From positions 124,001 through 188,000 of the forward strand of contig JACRDN010000017.1 of NCBI GenBank assembly GCA_016218575.1: a DNA stretch of 64,000 bases, in the 5' to 3' direction. Under the pieces are notes generated by a model. The model saw only the letters and a list, made by a program, of their open reading frames with translations, was not told where the DNA came from and searched no databases. A program made the position numbers and the translations under genes. The DNA comes from Elusimicrobiota bacterium. Lineage in GTDB: Bacteria > Elusimicrobiota > Elusimicrobia > UBA1565 > UBA9628. The stretch's first letter is position 1; every line of letters starts with the position of its first letter. Below are positions 9,360 through 17,830 of the stretch, in pieces.

Positions 9360-11549
9360 TTAATGCCTGAAATGCCTCATCCCGGTCAGCACCATGGCGA
9401 GGTTATGCTCATCTGCCGCGGCGATCACTTCTTGGTCCTTGACCGAGCCTCCCGGCTGGATGATGGCTGAGATTCCCAAGGTGGAGGCCGCGTCCACTCC
9501 GTCCCGGAAGGGGAAAAACGCGTCCGAGGCCAGTACCAAAGCCGCAGGCGGGGGATTGTCCCGCAAATATATTTTATATTTAACGCCGGCCATGTGCACG
9601 GAGTCCACCCTCGACATCTGCCCGGCCCCGATCCCGACCGTGGCCTCGGGCCCGGCCAGGACTATGGCGTTGGATTTCACGTGCTTGGCGGCTAGCCAGG
9701 CGAAGCGCAGGGCTTCCTCCTCGGCCTTGGTCGGCGCGCGCTTTGTCGCGACCTTCCAGTCCGGGCCGAAGGCGGCGCGGTCGGGGTCGCTCACCAGGAC
9801 CTCGGAGCCGATGGAGCGAAGTATGAGCGCGCCGGATGGGGGAGCCTGGCGGAGTAGGAGACGCAAGTTCTTCTTTTGGGCGAAGAGCGCTAGGGCTTCC
9901 GGCGAGAAGCCGGGGGCCACGATCACCTCGACGAAGCGCTGGGCAAGCTCCTGGGCGACGTCCGCGCCCACTTCCCGGTTGAAGGAGATCACGCCCCCGA
10001 AGGCCGAGAGGGGATCGCAGGCCCAGGCCTGCCGCAGGGCCTCCAAAAGCGTCGCGCCGCGGCCGATGCCGGAGGGTGTTACGTGCTTGAAGATGACGGC
10101 GGCGGGCCCGTCGAACTCGTTGACCGCGTCCCAGGTCCCGTAGGCATCGAGGAAGTTGTTGTAGGAGAGCCCCTTTCCCTGCAGCTGCCTGGCCGCGGGC
10201 GCCGTCTGGTCTTGCCAAGCGTAGAGCGCAGCCTTCTGGTGGGGGTTCTCCCCGTAGCGCAGGTCCTGGATCTTGGAGAGCCGCACGGTTAAAACAGCAG
10301 GGAATTTCTCTCCGGCCCGGACGGCGGAGCCCGCCCAGGAAGCGGAGATCATGGCGTCGTACTCCGCGGTGTGCTGGAAGGCCGTAAGCGCCAAGCGCTT
10401 CCTCGTTTCGAGACCGAGCTGGCCTTGGCGGCTCTCGAGCTCATGGAGCACGGGCCCGTAGTCCGAGGGCGAGACGAGCACCGCTACGTCCTCGAAATTC
10501 TTGGCCGCCGCCCGGATGAGAGCCACGCCTCCTATGTCTATCTGCTCGATCACGTCCTGCTGGAAGGGCGAGGAGGCCTTGGCCGCGGTCAGGGCGAAGG
10601 GGTAGAGGTTGACGACCACAAGATCTATGGGCTCGATCCCGAACAACTCTGCCTCGCGCGCCTGGGAGGGGTCCTTGCGCCGAAGAAGGATCGCCCCGTG
10701 GATGTTGGGGTGCAAAGTCTTGACCCGCCCGGCCAGAATCTCGGGGAACCCCGTGACAGTGTCGAGGGGCCGGATTTCGATGCCCGCCTCCTGCAGGGCC
10801 TTGGCCGTACCCGAGGTGGAAACGATCTCGATTCCCATGTCTTCAAGGCCGCGGGCGAACTCGGCCAAACCCGTCTTGTCCGAGACCGAGATCAAGGCGC
10901 GCTTGACGCGGGAGGATTTGTCGTTGTGCGAAGGGAGCGTCCTCACGCCGGATTCGGTGGCCTCCAGGCGCCCCTCGCAGAACAGCCTCACGACCTTTGG
11001 GTAGAGCCAATGCTCCTGGGTCCGCACCCGCGCCGAGAGGGTTTCGGCGGTGTCGGAGGGCAGGACCGGGGCCGTGGCCTGGGCCGCGATCCAGCCGTGG
11101 TCGTAAAACTCGTCCACGAAATGCACGGTGCAGCCGCTCACCCGGACCCCGGCCTTGAGCACGGCCTCGTGCACACGGGCTCCGTACATGCCGGGGCCCC
11201 CGAAGGCGGGCAGGAGGGCCGGGTGGATGTTCAAGATGCGCCAGGCGTAGGCCTTGAGGAGGGGGGCTTTCAGTTGGAGCATGAAGCCCGCCAGGCACAG
11301 GAGCTCGACGCCGCGCTCCCGGCAGAGCTGGGCCAGATTCGCGTTGTACTCCTCGGGAGTGGAGAAGTCTTTCGGGGAGGATACCACGGCTTCTATGCCC
11401 GCGCGCTTGGCGCGGCGCAGGGCCCCGGCCTCGGCTTTGTTCGACACGACCAGGACGATTTGCCCCGGGATGCGCCGCGCGGCACAGGCGTTGATCAAGG
11501 CCTGGAGGTTGGTTCCCTCCCCGGAGGCGAATACCGCGATTTTGGTCAC
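9360..11549 (-). CDS. purNH: PurN-PurH fusion: GAR transformylase + AICAR transformylase/IMP cyclohydrolase
   Basis: 729 residues in one uninterrupted frame starting at GTG 11549 (the GTGA overlaps the purM stop). Residues about 1-200 are PurN: KIAVFASGEGTNLQALI, then catalytic Asn and His in ILNIHPALLPAF, HFVDEFYDHG (Asp/His region). After a linker near SHNDKSSR follows PurH: VKRALISVSDKTGL, GTAKALQEAG, GRVKTLHPNIHGAIL (cyclohydrolase/MGS domain), then LRYGENPHQKAALY, FKHVTPSGIG (Lys-His pair of the transformylase) and the complete C-terminus GMRHFRH. The protein would carry out purine steps 3, 9 and 10, both formyl transfers using 10-formyl-THF. PurN and PurH are normally separate proteins; the fusion is unusual. 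No frameshift or stop interrupts the linker. Confidence 0.93.
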   Translation of the reverse strand: MTKIAVFASGEGTNLQALINACAARRIPGQIVLVVSNKAEAGALRRAKRAGIEAVVSSPKDFSTPEEYNANLAQLCRERGVELLCLAGFMLQLKAPLLKAYAWRILNIHPALLPAFGGPGMYGARVHEAVLKAGVRVSGCTVHFVDEFYDHGWIAAQATAPVLPSDTAETLSARVRTQEHWLYPKVVRLFCEGRLEATESGVRTLPSHNDKSSRVKRALISVSDKTGLAEFARGLEDMGIEIVSTSGTAKALQEAGIEIRPLDTVTGFPEILAGRVKTLHPNIHGAILLRRKDPSQAREAELFGIEPIDLVVVNLYPFALTAAKASSPFQQDVIEQIDIGGVALIRAAAKNFEDVAVLVSPSDYGPVLHELESRQGQLGLETRKRLALTAFQHTAEYDAMISASWAGSAVRAGEKFPAVLTVRLSKIQDLRYGENPHQKAALYAWQDQTAPAARQLQGKGLSYNNFLDAYGTWDAVNEFDGPAAVIFKHVTPSGIGRGATLLEALRQAWACDPLSAFGGVISFNREVGADVAQELAQRFVEVIVAPGFSPEALALFAQKKNLRLLLRQAPPSGALILRSIGSEVLVSDPDRAAFGPDWKVATKRAPTKAEEEALRFAWLAAKHVKSNAIVLAGPEATVGIGAGQMSRVDSVHMAGVKYKIYLRDNPPPAALVLASDAFFPFRDGVDAASTLGISAIIQPGGSVKDQEVIAAADEHNLAMVLTGMRHFRH

Positions 11550-12514
11550 TTGATCTGGACCTCGGCCTTGCCCTTGACGATCTCGCCGATGAGCTTGGCT
11601 TCCGGCAGGAACTTGCGGGCCAGGGGCAGGCAGCCGGGGCGGATGACCGCGACCATCCCGATTCCCATGTTGAAGGTGCGCCACATCTCGCTTTCCGGCA
11701 CTTGCCCGATTTCCTGAAGCTCTCGGAAGATCGGCGGCACTTTCCACGCGCTTTGATGGAACACGGCCTTGCAGCCCTTGGGCAGGAAGCGCGGGACGTT
11801 CTCCACGAGCCCTCCGCCGGTGATGTGGGAGAGCCCCAGGATGATGTCGCCGCTTTGGGCCAGGCCCTTGGACAGTCGCTGGATGTCATCCACGTAAATT
11901 CGGGTGGGGACGATGAGCTCAGCGCCCCTCTTCTTAAGAAGAGGGCCTTTAAAAATTTTTCTTACCAAAGAAAATCCGTTGGAATGGAATCCGGAGGACG
12001 GCAGCCCGAGGAGGAGGTCCCCGGGGAATATCTTGTGGCCGTCTATGATCTCTGACTTTTTCACGATGCCGACGGAGAACCCGGCCAAATCATACTCCCC
12101 GGAAGGATAAAAACCAGGCATCTCCGCGGTCTCTCCCCCCAGGAGCAAGGAATGCCCCTGGCGGCAGCCCTCGAGGATTCCGGACATGACGGCCTTGGAG
12201 CGCTTGAGGTCGAGCTTGCCCGTGGCGTAGTAGTCCAGGAAAATCAGGGGCTTGGCCCCGCAGGTGACGAGGTCATTGACGCACATGGCCACGAGATCTA
12301 TGCCCACGGTTTCGTGGCGGCCGAGCTCGAAGGCGATCTTGAGCTTGGTCCCGACCCCGTCGGTGCAGGCCACGAGGTAGTGGGGCTCCTCGGCCTTGAT
12401 GGGGAGTGGAAACAGCCCAGCGAAGCCCCCGATGGCCGGGGCTTTCTTTTGTATGAAATCCACGAGCTTGTCCGCCAGGTCAATATCCACCCCGGCTTTT
12501 TTATAAGTCAGCAT
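11546..12514 (-). CDS. purM: Phosphoribosylformylglycinamidine cyclo-ligase (AIR synthetase)
   Basis: 322 residues. Forms AIR from FGAM with ATP (purine step 5). Motifs: YKKAGVDIDLADKLVDFI, AGLFPLP, CTDGVGTKLKIAFELGRHETVGIDLVAMCVNDL (ATP/substrate site), LLLGGETAEMPGFY, and LSHITGGGLVENVPRFLP near the C-terminus. The stop overlaps the GTG of the purNH fusion by 4 nt. It starts 25 nt after pyrF, making the point where pyrimidine genes change to purine genes in one transcript. Confidence 0.96.
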   Translation of the reverse strand: MLTYKKAGVDIDLADKLVDFIQKKAPAIGGFAGLFPLPIKAEEPHYLVACTDGVGTKLKIAFELGRHETVGIDLVAMCVNDLVTCGAKPLIFLDYYATGKLDLKRSKAVMSGILEGCRQGHSLLLGGETAEMPGFYPSGEYDLAGFSVGIVKKSEIIDGHKIFPGDLLLGLPSSGFHSNGFSLVRKIFKGPLLKKRGAELIVPTRIYVDDIQRLSKGLAQSGDIILGLSHITGGGLVENVPRFLPKGCKAVFHQSAWKVPPIFRELQEIGQVPESEMWRTFNMGIGMVAVIRPGCLPLARKFLPEAKLIGEIVKGKAEVQIK

Positions 12515-12539
12515 AAAGCGGCCCCTAAAGCGCGCGGCC

Positions 12540-13229
12540 TCACTTGCGCGCCGCGGCGATTTCCTCCAGGATATCCCGCGCAGCCTTCGCGGGATCGGAT
12601 GCTCCCGTGATCGGGCGTCCCACCACGATGCGCCCGATCCCGAGCCGGGCGGCCCGCCCCGGGGTCATGACCCGCTTCTGGTCCTGGAGGTCCGTTCCGG
12701 CCGGGCGGATGCCGGGCGTAATGAAGTTTGGGGAGAGGTTCTTCAGACTTCTCCTCAAGTACGGAACTTCGAGAGCCGAGCAAATGATCCCGTCGGCCCC
12801 GTGATTCAAGCCCACCCGCGCGAGCTTATTGACCAAGGCGGGAAGGGAGGTCCTCAGCCCCAGGCGCCGGAAATCCCCGGCACGAAGGCTCGTGAGCGCG
12901 GTCACGCCCCAGAGCTCCGGGCGGGGCTTGACCTTGGCCGCGGCCGCGACCATGTCCGAGCCGCCCAGAAGATGCAAAGAGACCGACTCCACGCCGAGCT
13001 TCTGCGCCTCCTCCACGGCGTGGGCCACGGTCTGGGGGATGTCCATGAGCTTTAAGTCCAGGAAGACCTTCCCGCCGTGGCGCTGGACGAGCTCCACCGC
13101 GCGGCGGCCGTGGGCGGTGAAAAGTTGCAAACCCACTTTATAGAAGGATATCTCTCCCTTGAGGCGTTTTAACAGCTCTTCCGCTCTTTTCAGGGTGTCC
13201 ACGTCGAGCGCCACAATGACTTCGGTCAT
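12540..13229 (-). CDS. pyrF: Orotidine 5'-phosphate decarboxylase
   Basis: 229 residues. Converts OMP to UMP, the last pyrimidine step. Shows VIVALDVDTLKRAEEL, the catalytic Asp-Lys-x-x-Asp box as DLKLMDIPQTV, TPGIRPAG and VVGRPITGASDPAKAA at the phosphate-binding end, all of the bacterial class I type. It overlaps the pyrD stop by 4 nt. Confidence 0.96.
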   Translation of the reverse strand: MTEVIVALDVDTLKRAEELLKRLKGEISFYKVGLQLFTAHGRRAVELVQRHGGKVFLDLKLMDIPQTVAHAVEEAQKLGVESVSLHLLGGSDMVAAAAKVKPRPELWGVTALTSLRAGDFRRLGLRTSLPALVNKLARVGLNHGADGIICSALEVPYLRRSLKNLSPNFITPGIRPAGTDLQDQKRVMTPGRAARLGIGRIVVGRPITGASDPAKAARDILEEIAAARK

Positions 13230-14239
13230 GTCCTTAAGTCCCCAAGCTCTCTGAGAATTTTCGCGACGGCTCCCGGACCGCGGTAGATGAGCCCGGTGTA
13301 AAGCTGAACCAGGCAGGCTCCTGCGGCGATCTTCTCCAATACGTCTTTGCCGCTCGAGATCCCGCCCACGCCGATGATGGGGAGCCTCCCGCCCGCGAGC
13401 CTCGAAATATCGGCGATGAGTTCCGTGGCCCTCCTGCGAAGCGGCGCGCCGCTGAGGCCCCCCTGGAGACCCTCTGCGCCCGGAACGCCCTCGCGGGAGA
13501 GGGTCGTGTTCGTGGCGATGACCCCCGCGGCCATTTTTTGGATGAGAGTCACCACGTCCTTGAGTTGACCATCGGAGAGGTCGGGAGAAATCTTGACGAG
13601 GATAGGCTTTCCCTTTTTATTCGCGGCCTGCAGCGCGCCCAGGATTTTTTCCAGCCGCTCGACCTGCTGGAGGTCCCTCAGCCCCGCGGTGTTGGGTGAG
13701 CTCACGTTCACGGCGAAGTAATCCCCATGGGGCTCGAGGATTTTGAAGGTCGCGGCATACTCCTCGGCCGCTCGCTCTCTGGGGCAGTCGGCGTTGAGTC
13801 CCAGGTTCACGCCGATGGGCACGGGCCGGGCCCTGAGCGAGGCGAGATTGCCGGCCGCGGCCGCGGCACCCGAGCTGTTGAAGCCGAGGCGGTTGACCAC
13901 GGCCTCGGCCTCCGGAATCCGGAACACCCGGGGCCGAGAATTTCCGGGCTGGGGCCTCAAGGTGACCGAGCCCAACTCCAAGAAGCCGAAGCCGAGGCTC
14001 GGCAGGACCCCGGCCAAGCGGCAGTCCTTGTCGAAGCCCGCGGCCAGTCCCACGGGATTGGGAAATTCCAGGCCAAAGGCCTTGACCTGTAGACCGCCGG
14101 GGGCGCTAAAGCATGAGCGCAGCGCTCCCGGCGCGCCGGGAATTTTTTGGCAGAGATCGAGGAGGGAGACAGTCATCTCATGGGCCCTTTCCGGGTCCAT
14201 GCGAAAAAGGAGCGGGCGCAGGAGCTTCTCATAAAGCAT
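13226..14239 (-). CDS. pyrD: Dihydroorotate dehydrogenase, quinone-linked class 2
   Basis: 337 residues. Oxidises dihydroorotate and passes electrons to quinone at the inner membrane. The N-terminal membrane-associating helices of class 2 (LLRPLLFRMDPERAHEMTVSLL) are present, then PNPVGLAAGFDKD, the catalytic-Ser loop NVSSPNTAGLRDLQ, VKISPDLSD, NTTLSREG, and the FMN phosphate motif IIGVGGISSGKDV. The class 2 type implies that pyrimidine synthesis is coupled to the respiratory chain, consistent with the terminal oxidase further along. It overlaps pyrC by 11 nt and pyrF by 4 nt. Confidence 0.96.
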   Translation of the reverse strand: MLYEKLLRPLLFRMDPERAHEMTVSLLDLCQKIPGAPGALRSCFSAPGGLQVKAFGLEFPNPVGLAAGFDKDCRLAGVLPSLGFGFLELGSVTLRPQPGNSRPRVFRIPEAEAVVNRLGFNSSGAAAAAGNLASLRARPVPIGVNLGLNADCPRERAAEEYAATFKILEPHGDYFAVNVSSPNTAGLRDLQQVERLEKILGALQAANKKGKPILVKISPDLSDGQLKDVVTLIQKMAAGVIATNTTLSREGVPGAEGLQGGLSGAPLRRRATELIADISRLAGGRLPIIGVGGISSGKDVLEKIAAGACLVQLYTGLIYRGPGAVAKILRELGDLRT

Positions 14240-15533
14240 GATCGTGCCGGAACGCCGCGCGGCCCCCGACCAAGGTGGCGCGCACCTGGCCCTTGAGCTT
14301 CATCCCGATGAAGGGGCTGTTGCGGCTCTTGGACTCGAAGCGCGCCTCCACGGTCCAGGACTCCCCGGGATGCACCAAAGCGATGTCCGCCAGCATGCCT
14401 TTCTTGAGGCTTCCCCTGTCCTTGAGCCCCAAAAGCCGGGCCGGGGCCGCGCTCATGCGCTCCAGTAATTTTTTAGGAGAGAGTATTTTTTTACCCACCA
14501 AATGAGTGATCCCCAGCGCCAGCGATGTCTCTAGCCCGATCACCCCGAAGGGGGCCAAGGGCAGGCCCAGGGCCTTCTTGCCCGGACCATGGGGGGCGTG
14601 GTCGGTGGCGACGGCGTCTATCGTTCCGTCGGCCAGGCCCTCGAGGACCGCCTCCCGGTCGCGGGCGGATCTCAGTGGCGGATTCATCTTGAAATTGGCG
14701 TCGTAGCCCGGCGCGTCCTCCTCGCAGAGCGTGAAATGGTGGGGAGTGGCCTCGGCGGTGACGTTGAGTCCCCGCTTCTTGGCCAGGCGCACGGCCGTGA
14801 CACTTTGCGCCGCGCTGATGTGGGCGATGTGCACGTGGGCTCCGGTGAGCTCCGAAAGCGCGATGTCGCGCGAGACCATCACGGTCTCCCCGGCCCAGGG
14901 CATCCCGCGCAGGCCCTTGGCGGTGGCGGCCCGGCCCTCGTTGACGCAGGCCCCCGCGCTCAAATGCTCGTCCTCGCAATGGTCGATGAAGGGAATGCCG
15001 CAGTCCTTGCAGCATTCCAGGGCCCGGCGCATGAGCTCGGAATTCATCATGGGCCGGCCATCGTCGGTTACGGCCGAGATCCCGGCCCGGACCATGCCCA
15101 CGATCTCGGTCAACCTCTCGCCCTTCTGCCCCACGGTGGCCGCTCCTGCCACGAGCACGCGCACAGCGCCCTCGGCGACGGCCTTCGATTTGACAAAGCT
15201 CACGGCCGAGGGCGTGTCCACGGGCGGCTCGGTGTTGGGCATGGCGAGCACGGTCGTCACTCCGCCGCGCGCCGCGGCCCGGGTGCCGGTCAAAATCGTT
15301 TCGTCGCCTTCCCGCCCGGGCTCGCGCAGGTGGACATGCATGTCGATAAGCCCCGGAATGACCCATAGCCCCTGGGCGTCTAGAACGGGAGCGTCCTTCA
15401 GGCCAGGCTGCTTGGAGAGTCCTGCCCGCACCTCGGCGATTTTTCCATCCTCGATCAGGACGTCGCGGACGGACTCGATGTTCTGGGACGGGTCTATCAC
15501 GAGTCCGCCCTTTACAAGAAGCCGCTCAGCCAT
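14229..15533 (-). CDS. pyrC: Dihydroorotase (type I)
   Basis: 434 residues from the ATG at 15533, chosen because MAERLLVKGGLVIDPSQN aligns with family N-termini; a longer upstream frame is the antisense of pyrB. Cyclises carbamoyl aspartate to dihydroorotate. Metal ligands: DMHVHLREPG, DHCEDEHLSAG, IAHISAAQSV, and the catalytic Asp in ATDHAPHGPG. The 8-nt overlap with pyrB and 11-nt overlap with pyrD indicate one transcript. Family members of this kind often assemble with PyrB. Confidence 0.95.
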   Translation of the reverse strand: MAERLLVKGGLVIDPSQNIESVRDVLIEDGKIAEVRAGLSKQPGLKDAPVLDAQGLWVIPGLIDMHVHLREPGREGDETILTGTRAAARGGVTTVLAMPNTEPPVDTPSAVSFVKSKAVAEGAVRVLVAGAATVGQKGERLTEIVGMVRAGISAVTDDGRPMMNSELMRRALECCKDCGIPFIDHCEDEHLSAGACVNEGRAATAKGLRGMPWAGETVMVSRDIALSELTGAHVHIAHISAAQSVTAVRLAKKRGLNVTAEATPHHFTLCEEDAPGYDANFKMNPPLRSARDREAVLEGLADGTIDAVATDHAPHGPGKKALGLPLAPFGVIGLETSLALGITHLVGKKILSPKKLLERMSAAPARLLGLKDRGSLKKGMLADIALVHPGESWTVEARFESKSRNSPFIGMKLKGQVRATLVGGRAAFRHDHAL

Positions 15534-16458
15534 GGCGGGCCCTCCAGCCTTCGATGAGGGAGAGGACAGCCATGCGCACCGCCACCCCGTTCTTGACCTG
15601 CTCCAAAATGGCGGATTGCGGGCCATCGGCCGCCTGAGAGGAGATTTCGACCCCGCGGTTCATGGGCCCCGGGTGGAGGACCATACAGTCGGGGTTTTTT
15701 GCCAGGCGCTCGGCCGTGAGGCCGTAGGCCTGGTAGTAGTCGTTGAGGGAAGTGACGAGGTTCTCCTTCTGGCGCTCGAGCTGCAGACGCAGCACGTTCA
15801 CGGCGTCGGCGTCCTTGAGAGCATGGTCCAGGTCCTGGCTCACCGAGACCCCGAGCGACGCGATGTCATGGGGGATGAGGGCCGTGGGCCCGCAGACCGT
15901 GACGGCGGCCTTGAACTTGAGAAGGGCGAATATGTTGGAGCGCGCCACTCTGCTGTGGGCAACGTCTCCCACGATGACGACCTTGAGTTTCTTGAGGGTT
16001 CCTTTCTTCTCGCGCAAGGTGAAGAGGTCGAGGAGGGCCTGGGTCGGGTGCTCATGGGCCCCGTCGCCTGCGTTGATGAGGGAGGCCTTGGTCTTGGGGG
16101 CGAGCGGCATCAACACTCCAGAGAGCTCGTGGCGGACCACGAAGTAGTCCACTCCCATGGCCTCCAGGTTCCTCACGGTGTCGAGCAGGCTCTCGCCCTT
16201 GAGGAGGCTCGATGAGGCGGCGGAGAACCCCAGGACCTCGGCCCCGAGCCTTCTGGCCGCGACCTCGAAGGAGGAGCGCGTGCGCGTGGAGGGCTCGGAG
16301 AAAAGGAAGGCCAAAGTGCGGTTTGAGAGCTTGCTGTGGTTTTTGGGAGCTTCGGAGGATTTAAAAGAAACGGCGGCGTCTAAAATGCTCTCGATCTCCG
16401 CGGCGCTCAAGTCTTCAAGGCCCAAGAGATCCTTGCGGTCCCAGCTTCTCTGCGTCAC
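15526..16458 (-). CDS. pyrB: Aspartate carbamoyltransferase catalytic subunit
   Basis: 310 residues from GTG 16458, with GGAGG about 5 nt upstream. Condenses carbamoyl phosphate and aspartate. Carbamoyl-phosphate loop SEPSTRTRSSFEVAARRLGA, HPTQALLDLFTLRE, and the aspartate loop HPGPMNRGVEIS are all intact. First gene of the pyr/pur superoperon. No pyrI follows. The leader contains an AT-rich TTTATATAC patch (16479-16487), whose complement has a TATAAA -10-like box; I see no clear PyrR-type attenuator hairpin. Confidence 0.96.
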   Translation of the reverse strand: MTQRSWDRKDLLGLEDLSAAEIESILDAAVSFKSSEAPKNHSKLSNRTLAFLFSEPSTRTRSSFEVAARRLGAEVLGFSAASSSLLKGESLLDTVRNLEAMGVDYFVVRHELSGVLMPLAPKTKASLINAGDGAHEHPTQALLDLFTLREKKGTLKKLKVVIVGDVAHSRVARSNIFALLKFKAAVTVCGPTALIPHDIASLGVSVSQDLDHALKDADAVNVLRLQLERQKENLVTSLNDYYQAYGLTAERLAKNPDCMVLHPGPMNRGVEISSQAADGPQSAILEQVKNGVAVRMAVLSLIEGWRARHG

Positions 16459-16611
16459 CAGCCTCCGGTCCGTGGGGATTTATATACATTAAATCAATTT
16501 TTGAGCCTGCGGTTCAACCGGATTTCACGTTTGGGGAGGAGATGTGAATAGTTTGAAGCCGTATAATGACGCGCTACTTCTCCCGCTTTTCGTAGGAGAC
16601 AAGACTGGCCC

Positions 16612-16640
16612 TTGACAGGGGCAGGGTTGAAGGCTACCCT
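16612..16640 (+). promoter_or_regulatory. Sigma70-like promoter of the HtrA-like gene, leaderless arrangement
   Basis: TTGACA at 16612-16617, a 17-nt spacer, then TACCCT at 16635-16640. The ATG of the next gene is only 6 nt further on, about where transcription would begin, and there is no Shine-Dalgarno sequence. The identical box pair with the same spacer is found at 22786-22814. Confidence 0.65.
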
Positions 16641-16646
16641 TGGGTC

Positions 16647-17750
16647 ATGAAAATTCTCCTTCTAGTTCTGCTTTCTTGGCGCCCCGCCGCCGCCTCGCTA
16701 TCGAAGGAAGATTTGATAGAAAAGTCCGAGAAGGCCGTTGTCAAACTGGAGGGCTGGCCCTCGGGCCATGGCACCGGCTTCATCATAGACGCCGACGGGT
16801 TGATCGTCACCAACGCCCATGTGGCCGAGGAGGCCAAACCGGATTTCTTGGACGCGAAAGTCGGCGACATCAGGGAGCGCACTCGGCCCTCTTCGTATGA
16901 AATGACCGTTTCATATGAAATGACCGTGGTTTTCGCGGACGGCCGCAAGGGGCTGGCGGCTTTGGTGCTCGCCAAGGGCCATGGGGACAGGCGGGATTTG
17001 GCTCTTCTCCGGCTCAAGGGGGAGAAAAAAAATTGGCCCGCCTTCGAGCCCCTGGAGCTCGACAAAAGGCCGGCTCCGCGCAAGGGGGAAGACGTCATCG
17101 CTCTCGGAAACCCCAAGAGATTCGATTTTTCGGCGAGCCTGGGCATCGTCAGCGGGATTCTGCGCAAATGCGGGGTCAAAGAGCGGTATCACACCTGCGT
17201 TCAGATCACGGCGGTCGTCAATTCGGGCAACTCCGGAGGGCCCCTGATTTCCGCGTCGGAAAATCAAGAAGCCAGGGGCAAGGTCATCGGCGTGAACACC
17301 TGGATGGCTTATCCAGAAACGACCCAGGGGCTGTTTTTGGCGATCGGGGCTCCCGACGTTTGGCTGGCCCTGGACCAATATAGGAAGGTGCGGAACTTGG
17401 ACAACGCCAAGATCGGGGCCTTCGTGCGTCCGGTTGCAAAAGACCCAAGCAAGAAGGACTCGCCCTCGGGGTTGGCCGTTTGGCAAGTGGAACCCGGAGG
17501 GCCGGCGGACGACAAGCTCAAGCCGGGGGACTTCATTCTGAAGGTTAACGGGAAGGCCTTGCCCGAGGATCCCAAGGAGGCCCAGCTGTATTTCATCAGG
17601 GCCATACGGAATCTGGCTCCCGGCGACGAGGTGAGACTCGTCATCTCCCGGGGCGGGAAAATGCTGGAGGTAAATCTCCAGGCCGGCAAGGACGAGCCCC
17701 TGCCCAAGGACATCGAATTCACCTCCGAGGCTTTGCCTCGGGGAGTATAA
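16647..17750 (+). CDS. HtrA/DegP-like secreted serine protease with one PDZ domain
   Basis: 367 residues: signal peptide (MKILLLVLLSWRPAAA), trypsin-like domain with HGTGFIIDADGLIVTNAHV (His), RDLALLRL (Asp) and VNSGNSGGPLIS (Ser), and a C-terminal PDZ domain (VWQVEPGGPADDKLKPGDFILKVNGKAL, about residues 275-340). A periplasmic quality-control role is likely from the family. The insertion loop after the His strand holds a tandem duplication SYEMTV-SYEMTV (codons 83-94) from an 18-bp repeat. Preceded by a very good promoter but no ribosome site. Palindromic element copy 2 follows 42 nt after the stop. Confidence 0.88.
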   Translation: MKILLLVLLSWRPAAASLSKEDLIEKSEKAVVKLEGWPSGHGTGFIIDADGLIVTNAHVAEEAKPDFLDAKVGDIRERTRPSSYEMTVSYEMTVVFADGRKGLAALVLAKGHGDRRDLALLRLKGEKKNWPAFEPLELDKRPAPRKGEDVIALGNPKRFDFSASLGIVSGILRKCGVKERYHTCVQITAVVNSGNSGGPLISASENQEARGKVIGVNTWMAYPETTQGLFLAIGAPDVWLALDQYRKVRNLDNAKIGAFVRPVAKDPSKKDSPSGLAVWQVEPGGPADDKLKPGDFILKVNGKALPEDPKEAQLYFIRAIRNLAPGDEVRLVISRGGKMLEVNLQAGKDEPLPKDIEFTSEALPRGV

Positions 17751-17792
17751 ATAATGGCAAGCTCGGCGGCCGGACGGCTCCCGCCGCCGGGG

Positions 17793-17830
17793 TTATCCAC
17801 AAAAATTTCCCGGGAAGTTTTTGTGGATAA
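17793..17830. repeat. Palindromic element copy 2 with two facing DnaA-box-like sequences
   Basis: Perfect 13-bp arms (TTATCCACAAAAA at 17793-17805, complement at 17818-17830) and a 12-nt, itself nearly palindromic centre TTTCCCGGGAAG. The DnaA-box sequence TTATCCACA occurs at 17793-17801 and inverted at 17822-17830. Same family as 8750-8788. The right half also provides GGGAAG and a GTG that could serve as ribosome site and start codon for the following gene. Confidence 0.8.

Noticed and set aside
10371-11717. 448-codon plus-strand frame opposite purNH
   Set aside because: Antisense shadow; the minus-strand product has complete, recognisable active sites and the plus frame has none.
8750-17830. 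Reading the paired DnaA boxes as a replication origin
   Set aside because: Only two isolated boxes per element, no cluster of boxes, no AT-rich unwinding region and no dnaA, dnaN or gidA nearby.
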